Below are positions 1 to 13,200 of a stretch of 64,000 nt of DNA, one piece after another. The translations under genes were made by a program, and so were the position numbers. Numbering within the stretch: position 1 is the first letter of the stretch; each line of letters begins with the position of its first letter. This DNA is from Todiramphus chloris collaris (taxonomy: Eukaryota; Chordata; Aves; Coraciiformes; Alcedinidae). The stretch is taken from contig JANVCC010000185.1 in assembly GCA_025345505.1 (NCBI GenBank), positions 143,757-207,756 of the forward strand, read 5' to 3'. The notes beneath the pieces were generated by a model. That model had not been told where the DNA came from and did no database searches. It saw only the letters and a list, made by a program, of their open reading frames with translations.

Positions 1-1315
1 TTTTTCCTATTTTAAAAAAAGTTATAAAAATAGTTGAGACATTTTATAATGCCTGACAGTGAAAAAACCCTTCTTACCATTATTTTCAAGAATATTATTT
101 TTTACAATCTTATTTAATGATGCATGTAACTTTAGACTTCGTGCTTCGTCAAACACACTGAAAATGCATATGCCTTTCAATAAACTTTCTAGGATGTACT
201 AATTTCTATCATTACTTTTTTAAAGGGCTGTGCTCTATTAAAAATTATGAAATCTCCACTCAGTCTTTCTTACACTCATATCTGATCAAGGAGATATAAA
301 AGTTCATGGAACTTCCACAGAGTCTATAAAATAAATACTTCATATTTGAAAAAAAAAAAATTGTATAGAAAGAAAGTCTAGTATTCATGACTACCTTTGT
401 GTAAGTATTAAATACTTACTGTATGATCTAACTACTATTTCCCATGGGCAAAGTGAGTCACACCAAGATGGGAATCTGTTTAAGGGCTATTATGGACAAT
501 GTGCATGCACACATACGAGCACACACAGTACGAGCACTTTTTGGTAGTGACTGGATTAAGTGAGAATAAGGTGAGGCCTCTTAAGGGAAGCAACAACAAA
601 AGCAGTGCTCTCTTTCAATAATTACATTCCACATCTATGACAGAACTCTAGTAAACCAAGAAGAACAATTCACAAACAACATGACTAAAATTCTTGGTAA
701 TCCAAAAAGAAAAATTGTGCTACTTGTAACTAAAAAGCAGCTATTTTGCTAAGATTTACAATGTTACATGTCAGCCAAAGAGACATAATCTTTGGAAGTT
801 TCTTGTAGTGCTTGATAGTAATTCTGAACAAAAGTTCTCCAAGACCTAATTAAGATACTTTCACTCTGAAGCATTACTTTAGTCATCCATTCCCCTCAGT
901 GAAAAAAGTATTTTCCTTTATGAAGGACAACCTAGCACTTGAACCAAAATTTCACCACAATTTTAAGCAAACAGAAAAGCTGAGTATAGAATGCATTATA
1001 AGAAGGGTAACTAAAGCAATTAATTGGTTTCTGTGAGTGTGGCACTGCTTACAATGGAATCAAGTAACTAGTGGCAAAATACCAAATACCATTCCCCCCC
1101 CCCCCCCTTAAGTCTAGAGTTGTATTTTTCAACTTAGTTTTACATCATGCTTTCATAACTGAAACTGCATGCTATTCTGTCAGCTCTTCCCTGTCCCCTA
1201 CTGCATTTGCTTTAAAGCTTCAAACAAAGCTTTAAAGCTTTTCTTGATACACGTGGCATACATACTACTGTGTGGTACTTTCACTAGGAATTGCTGTTTC
1301 CTTTTGCAAAACTGG

Positions 1316-1338
1316 AAAAAAAAAAAAAAAAAAAAAAA
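1316..1338. repeat. Poly(A) run, 23 A
   Basis: An uninterrupted adenine run with no recognisable retrotransposon body upstream. It is a simple homopolymer. Confidence 0.9.
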
Positions 1339-2699
1339 TCAGTGCTCAGGTTTTTCACAGCAGTACTCTTCATCCAAAAAAATCACAACATGAATTAATT
1401 CTAAAAGAAAACCTGTACCAGTGGAAGTCCCTCTCCTTAGATAGGAGCAAAAATTAATGAATCACATTAAATATGAAAACTACCTGAAAAATCTACCTCT
1501 GAGAAAAGGGGCAGGGAGCAAACAAGAAAGCAGCTTCAGAAAATTCATGCTTATCTATCTTATCACAATGGTGTTGTGAAATCCAGATCATATTACTGGC
1601 CTGGTGCCTGGAACATGTCAGCTAACTGTAAGTCCACAAGCACTGACTATCAAAGGACTCTGCAGAAGCAAAAACTAACGTTTGTTAACAAAAACTAAAG
1701 CCAAAACCAAGCCCTCTGATCTTTTAATAGTAGGATTTTACATTTTTGACACCCTTGCTCCATTTAATTTTATAATCCAATTAAATTGTAAAACTGCATT
1801 AATGTAAAACACTTTTAGTATCAAAGATAAAAGTATTGAAGAAACAGTGAAGATTTGTTGCTAGTTTTTCCCGATTCTTCTTTGGAATGAACAGTTAGCA
1901 AATTACATGTGAATTCACATAAAATAGAATAGTCTATCTTTTCAAGAATAAATGCTGTAATAGCTAACACTATGCCTTTTATGAACATACATTCATTTTT
2001 ATGTCTAAATGCTTGAGGAATCTTCACAAAAGGTACCACAGGATGTAAACTACATAGGAAAAGCCAGTCCATCGAATGACTGCTAGCCTTATTATATTAA
2101 ATATGACCAGAACACAAGAACTGATTAACCCACAGACCTGAATTTTGTAGCAGAGCTATTTAGCACAGCAGAATGAACTCATCTGTATGTAGGATAGCAC
2201 TGCTATTTTTTCATTCACAGTCAAACCGTACAGGGAACCGTCAGAAAACACCAGCATTGCACAAAAAGTTCCTATCTTGTCCTTCTGAGTTTTTTTCATC
2301 TGAGTATTTCTAAAAGGCTCTGAACTTAACAGTTTAATTATGGCACACACTCTCAATGATCCAGTCTCTATCAAACCCTTGAGTCAGAGCAATTTCCAAG
2401 GATGGGATTAAACTGTGAGTGTTGGACCTTGCCTATCGACCCCTCAATGAAATATCATCTAGTACCAAAAAAACCCCACACAAAAACAGATACATAAACA
2501 ATATACAGAAGAGAGTGAAATAATAATACTAAAAAAAAAAACCAAACCAAACCCACAACAACTTCCCAACCTCTGAAACTAACTTTCTAAGGGATGTAAT
2601 ACACTGGGAGCCTTTTTAGGGAGGCTGAGTAACAGCAACAGAAAACTATAGTGGTTTGTGATAAAAACAACAGTTATTATCCCAAACATACAACGACCA

Positions 2700-3475
2700 A
2701 CTAATGTGATAGCCTTCTCTGATGGTGTGACTGAATAAGTAGATGCAGGGAGAGCAGTGGATGTTGTCTACCTTGACTTCAGCAAGGCTTTTGATACTGT
2801 CTCCCATAACATCCTTGTGGGTAAGCTCAGGAAGCGTGGGTTATAAGAATGGACAGTGAGATGGGTTGAGAACTGGCTGAACAACAGAGCTCAGAGGGTT
2901 GTGATCACTGGTGCAGAGTCCAGCTGGCGACCTGTAAGTACTGGTGTTCCCCAGGGGTCAGTGCTGGGTCCAGTCTTATTCAACATCTTCTTCAATGACC
3001 TGGATGAAGAGATGGAGTAGATCCTCGGTAAGTTTGCTGATGACAGTAAACTGGGAGGAGTGTCTGATACACCATCAGGCTGTGCTGACAAACAGCAAGA
3101 TCTGGACACACTGGAGAGCTGGGCAAAGGAAAAACCTGACATTTATGAATGTTTACAAATATTTGAAGGGTGGGTGTCAAGTAGAAGGGGCCAGTCTCTT
3201 TTCAGTTGTGCCCTGTGATAGGACAAGAGGCAATGGTAGCAAGGTAAGACAGAGGAAGTCCCACCTCAACATGAGGAAAAATTTCTTCACACTGAGTGAC
3301 AGAGCCTGGAACAGGCTGCCCAGAGAGGTTGTGGAGTCTCCTGTTCTAGAGACTTTCAAAACCCACCTGGATCTGTTCCTATGTGGCCTGCCCTGGGTGA
3401 TCCTGCTCTGGCAGGGGGGGTTGCACTCGATCTCCAGAAGTCCCTTCCAACCTCTACCATTCTATGATTCAATGA
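2700..3475 (+). mobile_element. CR1 LINE fragment with reverse transcriptase remnant and 3' end
   Basis: Sense-strand CR1. Translation across frames gives [45 protein letters not shown] and FADDSKLGG, the RT core including the F-A-D-D active-site box. After LDTLESWAKEK, near 3130, the sequence jumps to the near-C-terminal block YKYLKGGCQVEGASLFSVVPCDRTRGNG, so several hundred bp of ORF2 are missing. It ends with the CR1 3' terminus cttccaacctctaccattct and a tatgattc unit at about 3470. Stops and frame changes show it is dead. Confidence 0.93.
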
Positions 3476-6050
3476 CTTAAACGAAGAATCCTGTTTTACT
3501 TTGACAGTTTACTATGCACTCCTGCTTAAGTGTAAAAGGTCACATAAGAAACCTACTCCCTCACATGATTATCATAACTGAAGCCAAATAAACTAAACAT
3601 GTCTTCTTAGTTCCTGAGCTGTGAAATACAGGACATTAAAAAATCTATTCTAACTCTCTGAAGTGAGAATTGCTGCTGGCTTCATCATATAGCAGGTTTC
3701 GATGTATTAGCTCCTCAAACCAAATTGGTAGTGTTTTTTCTTAATTAGATTATCACGGCAATAAATTCAACTATACTGCAGTTCAACTAGTTACTGAAGT
3801 CCCCAGAAATACCCTTGTGCAACATCCTAGTTTTAGCACAGAAAACTGCCTTCTCTATGAAGCAGTCTCCGAGGGTAGACACAGCATCATGTATCACTTG
3901 TACAAAAGCTGCATTTACAGAGCTCAGTGAATCACACTGTCAAACATATAGTATACTGTTACTAATCTAGAGGACTATATAGAGAAAAACAAAAGTAGCA
4001 GCAAGAAGCAATTTACTGCTTTTACCTCTGGTTATGTTTCTTATCTGTAGGAGTAAACCATACCCATGCAATTTAAGATATAAAATTTCTATTGTAGTAT
4101 GAAATGCAGGAAATTATTTTCCACAGTTATGTTACTTAAGGTTTTCCACATAAGATTTACACAGTTCATTATTTTGCTTTTGTATTTCTCCAAAATACTA
4201 TAGTATAGATAATTTCCTCCTTCAGCTGACTTGTAAGCTAATGTAAAGCATGATAAAGGTCAGTGCTCTGCCACCATTCAGTAGTCTTCCTACAGTCTCA
4301 GGTTTGGTTTTTTTTTTGGCTGAACATTGAAAAGTGTAGGTGTAAAAAGGACATGAGAGACAAGATGCCAACCTCTAAATGGTTGGAAGACTCAGCATTG
4401 CAAACACACTTTAGATACGGATGCAATAGTGTTGCCAAGATATACTCAAGCTTTCATAAACATTTTTCTTTCCAGAGTAATACTGCAAATGTCTATTTTT
4501 TATGAACAAATTTCATCCAACAAAAGATTGGATGACATAGCATGGATGACATCTCATCTGATGGAGATGACTTTGTTCTCTTTTGTACACAAAAATCCCA
4601 AGTATAAAGTATTTCATAAAATCAGAAAAAATAGTTAACCAGTCTAGTTTGTAAAAATGATATCCTCTGAAGAATGGCATCAGAACCAACAAATAAAAAA
4701 AGGTATACATGTTGGAATACCAACAGTGAAATGTCTATTTTGTTAAAAGTACCTTAAAATAAAAAAGGCCATAGTAGTGACAGTGCTATCTTTTTTTCAA
4801 TCAGCTTGCCTTAAGAGGAAGCACTAAAGTGAACATTTGCCAAACAATGTTACACATAGGAATATTTTTCTTTATCATTTATGACAGTGATTAAACTATA
4901 GGATGTGAAACACCTGTATAACTTTAGATGATAAAATACTTGAATCTTGTTGAAATATATACATTTCAAATGTCAAGATATTTGTAGCAATGAAAAGGTA
5001 ATCTATTTTGACTAACCAAAAATCCCATGTAATCATGACAGAGTACAGGACAGAAAAATATTTCAAAGCAAAGCTGAAGATTTTGTTTACTTTTTCCATT
5101 TAAGGGACAGGAAGAAAAAAAGTCAAATACTGAAACATCTGATATCCCTTTCAGAAAGTTTATTTCCTCTTTTTACACCAGATCATGGGAACATCCTCAG
5201 TTGAGCAAACAAAAAATGAGCAAACAAACCAACTTATTATACCTACTTCCTGTTATATACACCAATAGGTCAACATTGGTTAATATTTCTGTTTGTAGAC
5301 CAAAAGTGCTTAGGCTGGCTAAGAGCATGAAAAATACTACAATTTTAACCCACACAACAGTGCTGCCAAAAGTTTTCATACAGATATCATTATACTGGTA
5401 GAAGACAAAACAGAATTTTAAAAAATACAATTTTTCCCCAAACAAAGTAATATATAGTGACAAGTACGGTAAACATAAAGTCGGTTTTAGGTGCATCTGC
5501 ATCAGAGCAAGTTTGTGTCAACTCAAATCCCATTGCAAATGCTTTTACGTGTACACAGGCCCTGAGCAGACAAAATCTAGAAATGAAATTACTTCAAACT
5601 TTCATACTTTATCAAATTAGAAGTTCTATTTTATTTTGAACTAAAATGACATCTCTTTCTTGTTAAGGGTGCTTCTTTCACTTCTCCCATTTTATGTTTG
5701 TATGCTATTTGTTGAAGTTTTGTCAGCATGCATGAGGATAAAAGGCAGACATGCTGTATTTCTAGTAATGAAGAAAATTTGCACCAAACTTGCAAGCATG
5801 CTTTTACATAATGTAGCTACTTAAATGGAATTTTGCACTGGGGACAAATATGGCCTTAGTAATACAGTTGTCTCCCTGTCCAGTGCAGAAGAGGTAATGC
5901 AAGGAGGAGAGAGGAAGAGAGGGGCCAAGCCAGAGAAATGGGAAGAACTGAGTGATCAGCACGCAAAGGCACTAAGTACAAAGAGTACAAGCAATTACTT
6001 TGCCCAAGTGCAGCAGAAGAAAACTGAAAGCTAGTATGGTAAATACCAGA

Positions 6051-6131
6051 TCATAGAATCATAGAATGTTAGGGGTTGTAAGAGACCTAGAAAGATCATC
6101 TAGTCCAACCCCCCTGCCAGAGCAGGATCAA
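6051..6131 (-). mobile_element. CR1 LINE 3' tail, reverse orientation
   Basis: It begins tcatagaatcatagaatgtt and continues to agatcatctagtccaacccc, then cctgccagagcagg. This is the reverse complement of a CR1 3' end with two ATTCTATGA repeats. It is short and 5'-truncated. Confidence 0.92.
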
Positions 6132-6699
6132 ATAACTAATATCTTCCTTTCACATGGGAAGGAATTCTGATGTCCTAAGAACTCCGATATTCTCCTACTC
6201 AAAAAGGAGAAGGAAGAAAGCAAAAAGCATTAAATCTTTCCTTAAATTGTTCTGCTGGCTTCCCTCCCCACTTTCTCCAAAAAGCTTTTCTCCCTGAAAG
6301 AGTGATCCTTCAGAGTTGTTCAAACAAGCACGTTGGTTATGAACCTCATTTGAATCCCAACTGCAGAGAAGAAATGTCATTTCTGTCATGTAATCCATCA
6401 CAACATTCAACAATTAGGCCTCATTCTGAACAGGTTTTATTTATGTGAACAAGCACAGACAATAAAAGAGATCATTTCATAAAGACTCTGCAGGAAGAAG
6501 GACATCTGAAAACGGTACTGTTCTCAGTATGCTCTCAGCAGCATTCTCTTACCAATGTACGTTTCCCTCCTATGCTTTTTCTTATAGGAAGAACACCTTA
6601 GAAAAGGTGACATGTAGCAAGATTGTGAGAGGAGAGCATTTCAGCACAGTCTGATCATGCTGATGTCATTCACTGATGGCTTACTGTCTTCAAACAGTG

Positions 6700-6885
6700 G
6701 TCAAACCCTGGAACAAGCTTCCTGGAGAGGTGGTCGATGCCACAATCCTATCAGTGTGTTAAGAGGCATTTGGACAATGTCCTTAACATGCTTTAACTTG
6801 GTTAGTCCTGAACTGGTCAGACAGTTGGACTATGAGTGGAATAGGTCCCTTCCCACTGAAATAGTCCAGTCTGTTCTATTTTGAA
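6700..6885 (+). mobile_element. CR1 LINE 3' fragment
   Basis: The sequence from accctggaacaagcttcctg through gaggtggtcgatgcc to taggtcccttcccactgaaa follows the CR1 3' region. It ends in a gttctattttg tail typical of the ATTCT-tailed CR1 subfamilies. Confidence 0.85.
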
Positions 6886-7120
6886 ACATGTTTGAACTGA
6901 TATGTTAAGATGAGGCCAATGAACTCTGTTCCATTTCTTTCTTAAAGAGTTCTTTAAAAAAATTGGAGAAAAATTGAGCTGTTAAATGTTGCTCTGTATT
7001 TCTTCAGCCCATAAAAGAATGTGCACCCCAAATCCTGTGATCCATACTAGTGAACTCTAAGAAAAAAAAATGTCATGGGTTCCCTGCGCCCCAGTGGTCA
7101 CAGTAATTATGGAAGGGGGG

Positions 7121-7142
7121 TGTGTGTGTGTGTGTGTGTGTG
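7121..7142. repeat. (TG)n microsatellite, 11 units
   Basis: A perfect TG repeat is flanked on both sides by near-identical ggaaggggg boxes (7111-7120 and 7143-7150). Confidence 0.97.
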
Positions 7143-7704
7143 GAAGGGGGCAGATACTTCAATTCAAACTGGAATAAAACCATTTTACACCTATATGTGA
7201 TAGACATTTGAAAAAACAGTCTGTCTTTGCAGAAATATGAGTCCTGGAAAAATGCCAGGGTTTCCAAGTGTGACCTGCTGTGCAAATGCTGATTATGCAA
7301 GTTAAAGCTGTCTGGGGTGAATTTATGTTCTGTGTTTTCTAGGGCTCCAAATAACATTCCTTTACTTACAGAATCCATGTCAAACTCCAAACTTTTATCT
7401 GACAAGTTTTCAAGATTCTTGACAAGTTCTGTAAAGCACAATTCCTTTCCATTTGCAAAATGAAAATTAATTTATTCCAAGTAAGAAACTGAGGCAAAAA
7501 TATGTACCCAAAAACACTTTAAGAAAGATCAAGCCCTGGTCACTTTTGTTTGAATAATTTGCGGAAACTTCTATGTTTTATTTTAAAACAATGGAAAAAT
7601 GTGCATTGTGGACAACCATATCTCTTCTCAGTGTGAATAATTATTTAAGCATGTAAATCAGTCATTACCTTGAAAGTCCTGAAAAAACTGTTAAGTCAGC
7701 AGCT

Positions 7705-8165
7705 GCCTAGTATCACAGAACAATTCAGACTGGATGGGGCCTTACCTCCATCTTGCAAAGCAAGGCTAGTTTCAACATTAGATCAGGCTGCTGAGAAGCA
7801 CTGCCTAAACCAAAACTTTACCTGTTTCTAGGAACGGAGATGTGACCACTTCCTTTGGGTGGCTGCTTCAGCCCTTGGTCACTCTCATTGTGAAATACAT
7901 TCTAAAAACACATAGTTTTTTCCTAAGGCAGTTTGTATGAATTGACCATTGTAATTTCACTGTGCACTTCCTAAATTAATCCCTCTTCTCTATAAACAAC
8001 CACCAAGTTGTTGAAGACAACATTAAGATGTCTCCTTCACCACCTCTTGTGGAGGCCAAACAACCTTATCTCTTTCGGCCGCTCCTTGTACATCCTATCT
8101 GCCAGCCTCTAGCTATCCACACTGACTCTCAGCTGGACTCATTCCAGTTTTGTTCCTACCATCAT
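7705..8165 (-). mobile_element. Old, diverged CR1 LINE, reverse orientation
   Basis: It opens tatcacagaacaattcagac (CR1 3' end reversed). Near 8020-8090, aagatgtctccttcaccacc and ggaggccaaacaaccttatc then ggccgctcc match the reversed CR1 block that usually reads ctccaggctaaacaaccccagctctctcagccgctcc. High divergence suggests an ancient insertion. An open frame at 8028-8219 lies inside it and is not a gene. Confidence 0.6.
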
Positions 8166-9419
8166 TTCATGTCATTTAAAAAATTTCATTGTACTAAAGG
8201 CAACCAAGCAGTAAGGTGACAATTACTTAAACACTGAATGGTTATTCCATGTGAAATGTTTTACAAGGAAAAATACAACGGTACAACCAGCAAAAAGCTG
8301 TTAGAAAAACACAATATTAAAGTTCTGTTCAAGCAGCTGATAGTGATTTGTGACAAGGGCATTCCCAGCAGTAGTGACAATGCAAAGCTCATGTTTCCGA
8401 GATGACTGTTGCCTATAAAGATCTGGTATTCACTTATTTTTAAAGTGATTGTGATGGCCTCAAATTTCTATCATAACATGAATCTGCTCCCAGAACTACA
8501 CATAATTTCACCAAAAGGGTACTGCTGCAATATGTCAACCAATACTACTAGGTAATTTCAATAGCTGGGGGTAATCCTTGTCCACCATGCACTTACACAT
8601 GTGTTTTTCCCCTTCCAAGAAGAGACTATGAAGTGAAATGACCAGACTGAGTGTAAAGACAATGTCTCCAGTGAGAGTTGCAATAAATATTTTAGTTATA
8701 AATTCTACTAGTCTGGAAAAACAACAGATTTTACTGTCTATGGTATTTAGGCAGTTGAGTTTTTGATTTATTATGATTAAAGCCTAATGTATAGTAAGTT
8801 CCCCTCACCTTTCTTTTTGTTAAACTATGTAGTTCAATACTGCTGACTAAAGTAAATTTATTACATTTCACCTAAACTAAACTGCATCTCCTGCAATATA
8901 CATGAAGCTATAAATATACTGCAAATGAGCTATTTGATATTTTTAGAACTTTTAACAGCTCATATTAAGTTATTCTGTTTACATTTAACTGTTAGATTTA
9001 TAACTTTAAGAAATTAAAATGTAATTCACATTTAAATGAAAACACCCATCTTGGAAACTTTTGCGGTACTTGCCTGGAAGAAAGGACTCCTCAAATCCTG
9101 GCATTTATTATTTAGCTTCTTATGGTTCTTGGCAAGCTTTAGATAAACTAGCAACTAGTAACTACAGTTCAGGCCATAGAATGATACAACCGTTCCCCAT
9201 GAAATCCCCTTTAGCCAACATATATTTCTTGTCCAGCATGAACTTACCACATTTGTACATGGACATACTAGTTACTATGTAATATTTTGTAAGTTTTAGA
9301 TCAGATTATCACTTGTAAGTTTGCAATGATTTCCTATTTGTTACTGATTGATAAATTTATTTTAAAACAGATTTTAAGAAGTTCTTTGCAGAAGAATATT
9401 TGAACAGAACTAGAGGATC

Positions 9420-10227
9420 ATGATGACAACAAGATTCATCTGTTTAATGCTAGTATCTGTTGTAGGAGCTACTGCAAGTGAAACACGGGAATTTGAAGGC
9501 AATGATGAGGAAACAGAACAAGAATTCATTTATATGAACAGATATAAACGTTCCAGTGACACACAGGACAAATGCACTTACACCTTTATTGTACCTCAAC
9601 AGAGAGTGACAGGTGCCATTTGTGTTAATTCTAAGGAGCCTGAAGTTCTACTTGAAAACAGGGTAAATAAACAAGAATTACAGTTACTCAACAATGAACT
9701 TCTCAAACAAAAAAGACAAATAGAAACTCTTCAGCAACTGGTTGAGGTGGATGGTGGGATTGTCAATGAGGTTAAACTCTTAAGAAAAGAGAGCAGAAAT
9801 ATGAATTCTCGTGTCACACAACTCTATATGCAATTACTACATGAAATTATCCGAAAACGCGACAATGCCTTAGAACTTTCTCAACTCGAGAATAAGATTT
9901 TGAACCAAACTGCAGATATGTTGCAGCTTGCAAACAAATACAAGGACTTAGAGCACAAGTACCAACATTTGATGTCAATTGCCAATAATCAGTCAATAAT
10001 AATTGCCCAACTAGAAGAACACTGTCAAAGAACGCCACCCATAAAGCCACTGCCACAAACTCCACAGCCACCAAATAAAGTGTACCAGCCTCCTACTTAC
10101 AATCGCATTATTAACCAGATATCTACTAATGAGATTCAGAGTGATCAGAACTTAAAGGTTCTGCCACCTACCTTACCAACCATGCCTGCAGTTACTAGTA
10201 TTCCAACTTCAACTGATAAACCATCTG
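9420..10227 (+). CDS. ANGPTL2: ANGPTL2 first coding exon (residues 1-269 and first base of 270)
   Basis: This exon carries the signal peptide, the whole coiled coil and the Pro-rich linker, and ends after the first base of a Gly codon (TCT G|gtaagt). Two plausible splice acceptors precede the ATG, ending at 9370 (aaaacag) and 9391 (ttctttgcag), so the gene has at least one upstream non-coding exon. I could not find that exon. The second acceptor has the better pyrimidine tract. Confidence 0.95.
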
Positions 10228-13200
10228 GTAAGTAATATTATTACTATGTCTACATTAGTTTATGCTAATATGCAGTGTTGCTAATATGCAACATTTCAAT
10301 TGTAATATCAAAAATGCAGACAGAATTAATTTATTTACCAAAATAAATGCAAATGAATTATTTTGAACTAAGGTTTCTTAGATCTGACATTGTCTGTGTA
10401 TTTTATGTGTTTTTAATATACATGTTGTAGTAAAAGCACAGAAAGAAAGCAGAAGAGTTCTGTAAGATTCAGACACACTAGCCCTACAGATTTCCCTCAC
10501 CTTACCTTGCCAAAACAAACCCACCATTCGTATGACATCTATGAACTAAAGTAGCTGGAAAAAAAAAAAAGAAAAAATTCTAATCGACAGTCAATCGTCT
10601 AAATTTTATTTACCCATGCCTAAGACCAAACTGCTATAACTGAAGACATGTGAAGGGGTTTGACACTTTTCATCTAAATGTTTATGAAGCTGTTACAAGT
10701 CTGTTGATCTAGCATGTCATAAGTTTTGTACTTGTGTTAACTCAAAAAAGGAATATGTATATGTTCTTTACCTCACACAGGGCACTTGCACTGAAAAACA
10801 CGAGCAAAGGGAAGCAAATGGCAGAATAGTAAGGGATACTATACAGCCCTCATTAAGAGTCTTAGGAGGTCTGCCACAAGCAAGATCAGAGGTATCTGAA
10901 ATTGCATTAGGGATCAGTTGATCTACATGATAAAGAAATAGCAGGTAAAGGATCCAGTTTCACCTATGGTCCCACATACTTCATAAAAATAGTTTAAGTA
11001 TTATGTGTCCCACAACAGAATTCTGTTCTTCAGCATGTAGGCAACATGTAGTTGCTTCAGAAAAGAGATAGGGGACCCACAGACATCTGAAACTAAGACT
11101 TGAAACGGTAGGACACATGAACTGCACTCAGAATATATTACAAGGCTATTTGCAACATGTTGTAAATGATTCTCAATGCAACTGCCACATTAAAAAGACT
11201 TCTCCATTAAAATATCCACAATAAAAGAAACTAAGCAGGTGTTTCACTTTAAAGTACAGCCTCTAAAACACTTTGCTACAAAGCAGTTACTTCACAGTAT
11301 TGCCAGGGATGAACTCAACAAAATTTGCATTATGGTATGCAGAACATCAGCCAAAAATACCACATTTCTAATGTTCTATGTAAAAAAAAAACCCAACAAG
11401 CAAAAACCAATAAAAAAAAGCAGGAGCAAAATCAAGTCTATTTCTTTGGAGCAATACAGTACAGGATGGCCGCTTCAATAATTACATTTTAACTTTGATC
11501 TTGAGGTAGGCTCAAGCTTAGTACAGTCTTTCCCTATCTTCCTCTAAGGGATGCATCTTTCAAGTCGTCTTTTAAGACCTTTCCCCTTTCTATTACACTC
11601 TTCTGAAAAGTCATTAATTTGTCCACATCCTCCTTGTGCTTTTAAGTACCCAAACTGGATCTGAGGCTTCACCATCACACAGCAGAACAGAAAAATCACT
11701 TCACGTGCATAGTACTTCTGTTGATCTGTCTTCATACAGCATTTTCATTTTTAGCAAATTAAAACACTGACTCATGACCAACTTGCAACCCTGTAGAACC
11801 CCCCAGATCCTCACCTGTGGAAGTGCAGCTTATCCAGCTATTTTTGATGTTGATCTCCAGAGGTCCCTTCCAAAGCCCATGGTTCTAAGATAAGATTTAA
11901 CATCTGCTTCTTCTCCCTTATGTACGTACCAGATACAAGTTTCACATTTCCTCCACGCAAATCCATTTTAACATTCATTTGTCTCATCATTTTCTTGTTC
12001 GCGGCACTTCAGTTTATTAAAGCAAATTTTCAATAACCCAAGTTATTTAACCTTTCATTTCCAGGGTAACCACCTCCCCTCTCCCTAGTTTTCTTTTTGG
12101 CCAAGGAACATTTCATAACTTTTCCTCATCCTCCCGAATGTTCTCCACTTACAACGCACATCTCAAACAAAATCCTTCCACACAATTAATGCTGTAAATG
12201 ATACTTCAGGCAGGTGTCTGGAATGAACTAGGAAAACCCTACAAAAGTGCCACCCCCACCCGCCCCATACCCACAACACAAACAAAACCCACATCACAAA
12301 TGCCCAGACACTGGGGAAAAAATCCACCTATATTTCATCTAATTCTTTCTGTACTGTGTCTTGCATTTTTGACCTTTGCCAAAGCTCCTGTCTGCACTAG
12401 CCACCTGACCATAGCCAACCTGCGTAATGAAAACTGAAGCAAAATGGAAGAAAAATATTAAATGCCTTCTCAATTTCACATGTTGACAGCCTTCCTTCCT
12501 CACAAAGCAGACCGATATTCTCCCTTGATCATAGACTTACTATAGTCTTACAAGTCTCAGTAGCTTTATTTCGTTTTGTACATTTTGTCCACACTGTTTT
12601 TTATGGGGTGGTTTTGGTTGTTATTTTGTTAAAAACAAAACCACCCATAAACAAGCCATGTCTAACACTTTGAACTAGCATCTACTTTGCTTTAGCTTTC
12701 TTCATGTTTTCAAAGCTACTGGAAAGATCATGCTTTAGCCAGGTCCCTTTCTTAACCCTTTCACCCAGCCACCTTCGGCAATAGCAAAATCCATTCCAAC
12801 GTCTACAGAGTCTCTAAAAAGCCTGTAAACTCTTATGCTTGGACTAATAGTCTAGAGCATTTTCTCCACACACTCTACAAATTTGCTGATGCCTGTTATA
12901 TTTAAGTTAATTTTCTTTGGTGTCCCCCCCCCCCCTTTTTTTTTTACATCTAGCCTCCATTATTTCACTATCAATGACCTACACTGCTTTCCATTTCACA
13001 TCTTCAAAAAGCTCTTCCCTGTTTACTAGGTTCAAATGTAATATACACTGTGGTTTTTTGCTTTGTCTATTTTAAGTATCTATCAAAAACCTATTCCTAA
13101 CAAATTCCAAAACCTTGCTGTATGTTTTTTATCTGCTGTATTGTTCTCCCAACAGATAGTTGGAAGTCGTCAATTTACCTGAAGAACAAGTGTCAAAACC

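Larger units (their letters stand above)
1..9370. other. 5' flank of ANGPTL2 and RALGPS1 intron; no gene recognised
   Basis: AT-rich DNA with four CR1 fragments, a 14-base C run near 1094, a 23-base A run and a TG repeat. ANGPTL2 must have an upstream non-coding exon here or further left, but no promoter or exon stands out. RALGPS1 should continue leftward, and none of its expected downstream exons was seen. Short open frames at 5825-6034 and 9061-9282 have no recognisable domain or splice support. Confidence 0.7.

Noticed and set aside
2944-3480. 178-codon plus-strand frame
   Set aside because: It is part of the CR1 element, reading across its internal deletion. Its C-terminal half is the LINE ORF2 end.
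5825-6034. 69-codon frame with a TATA-like gataaaagg about 90 bp upstream, considered as an ANGPTL2 first exon
   Set aside because: Only weak words support it; no convincing donor and no conservation information.
9061-9282. 73-codon frame just upstream of ANGPTL2
   Set aside because: No domain, no splice support and AT-rich context. It is probably chance, although an ANGPTL2 leader exon may lie nearby.
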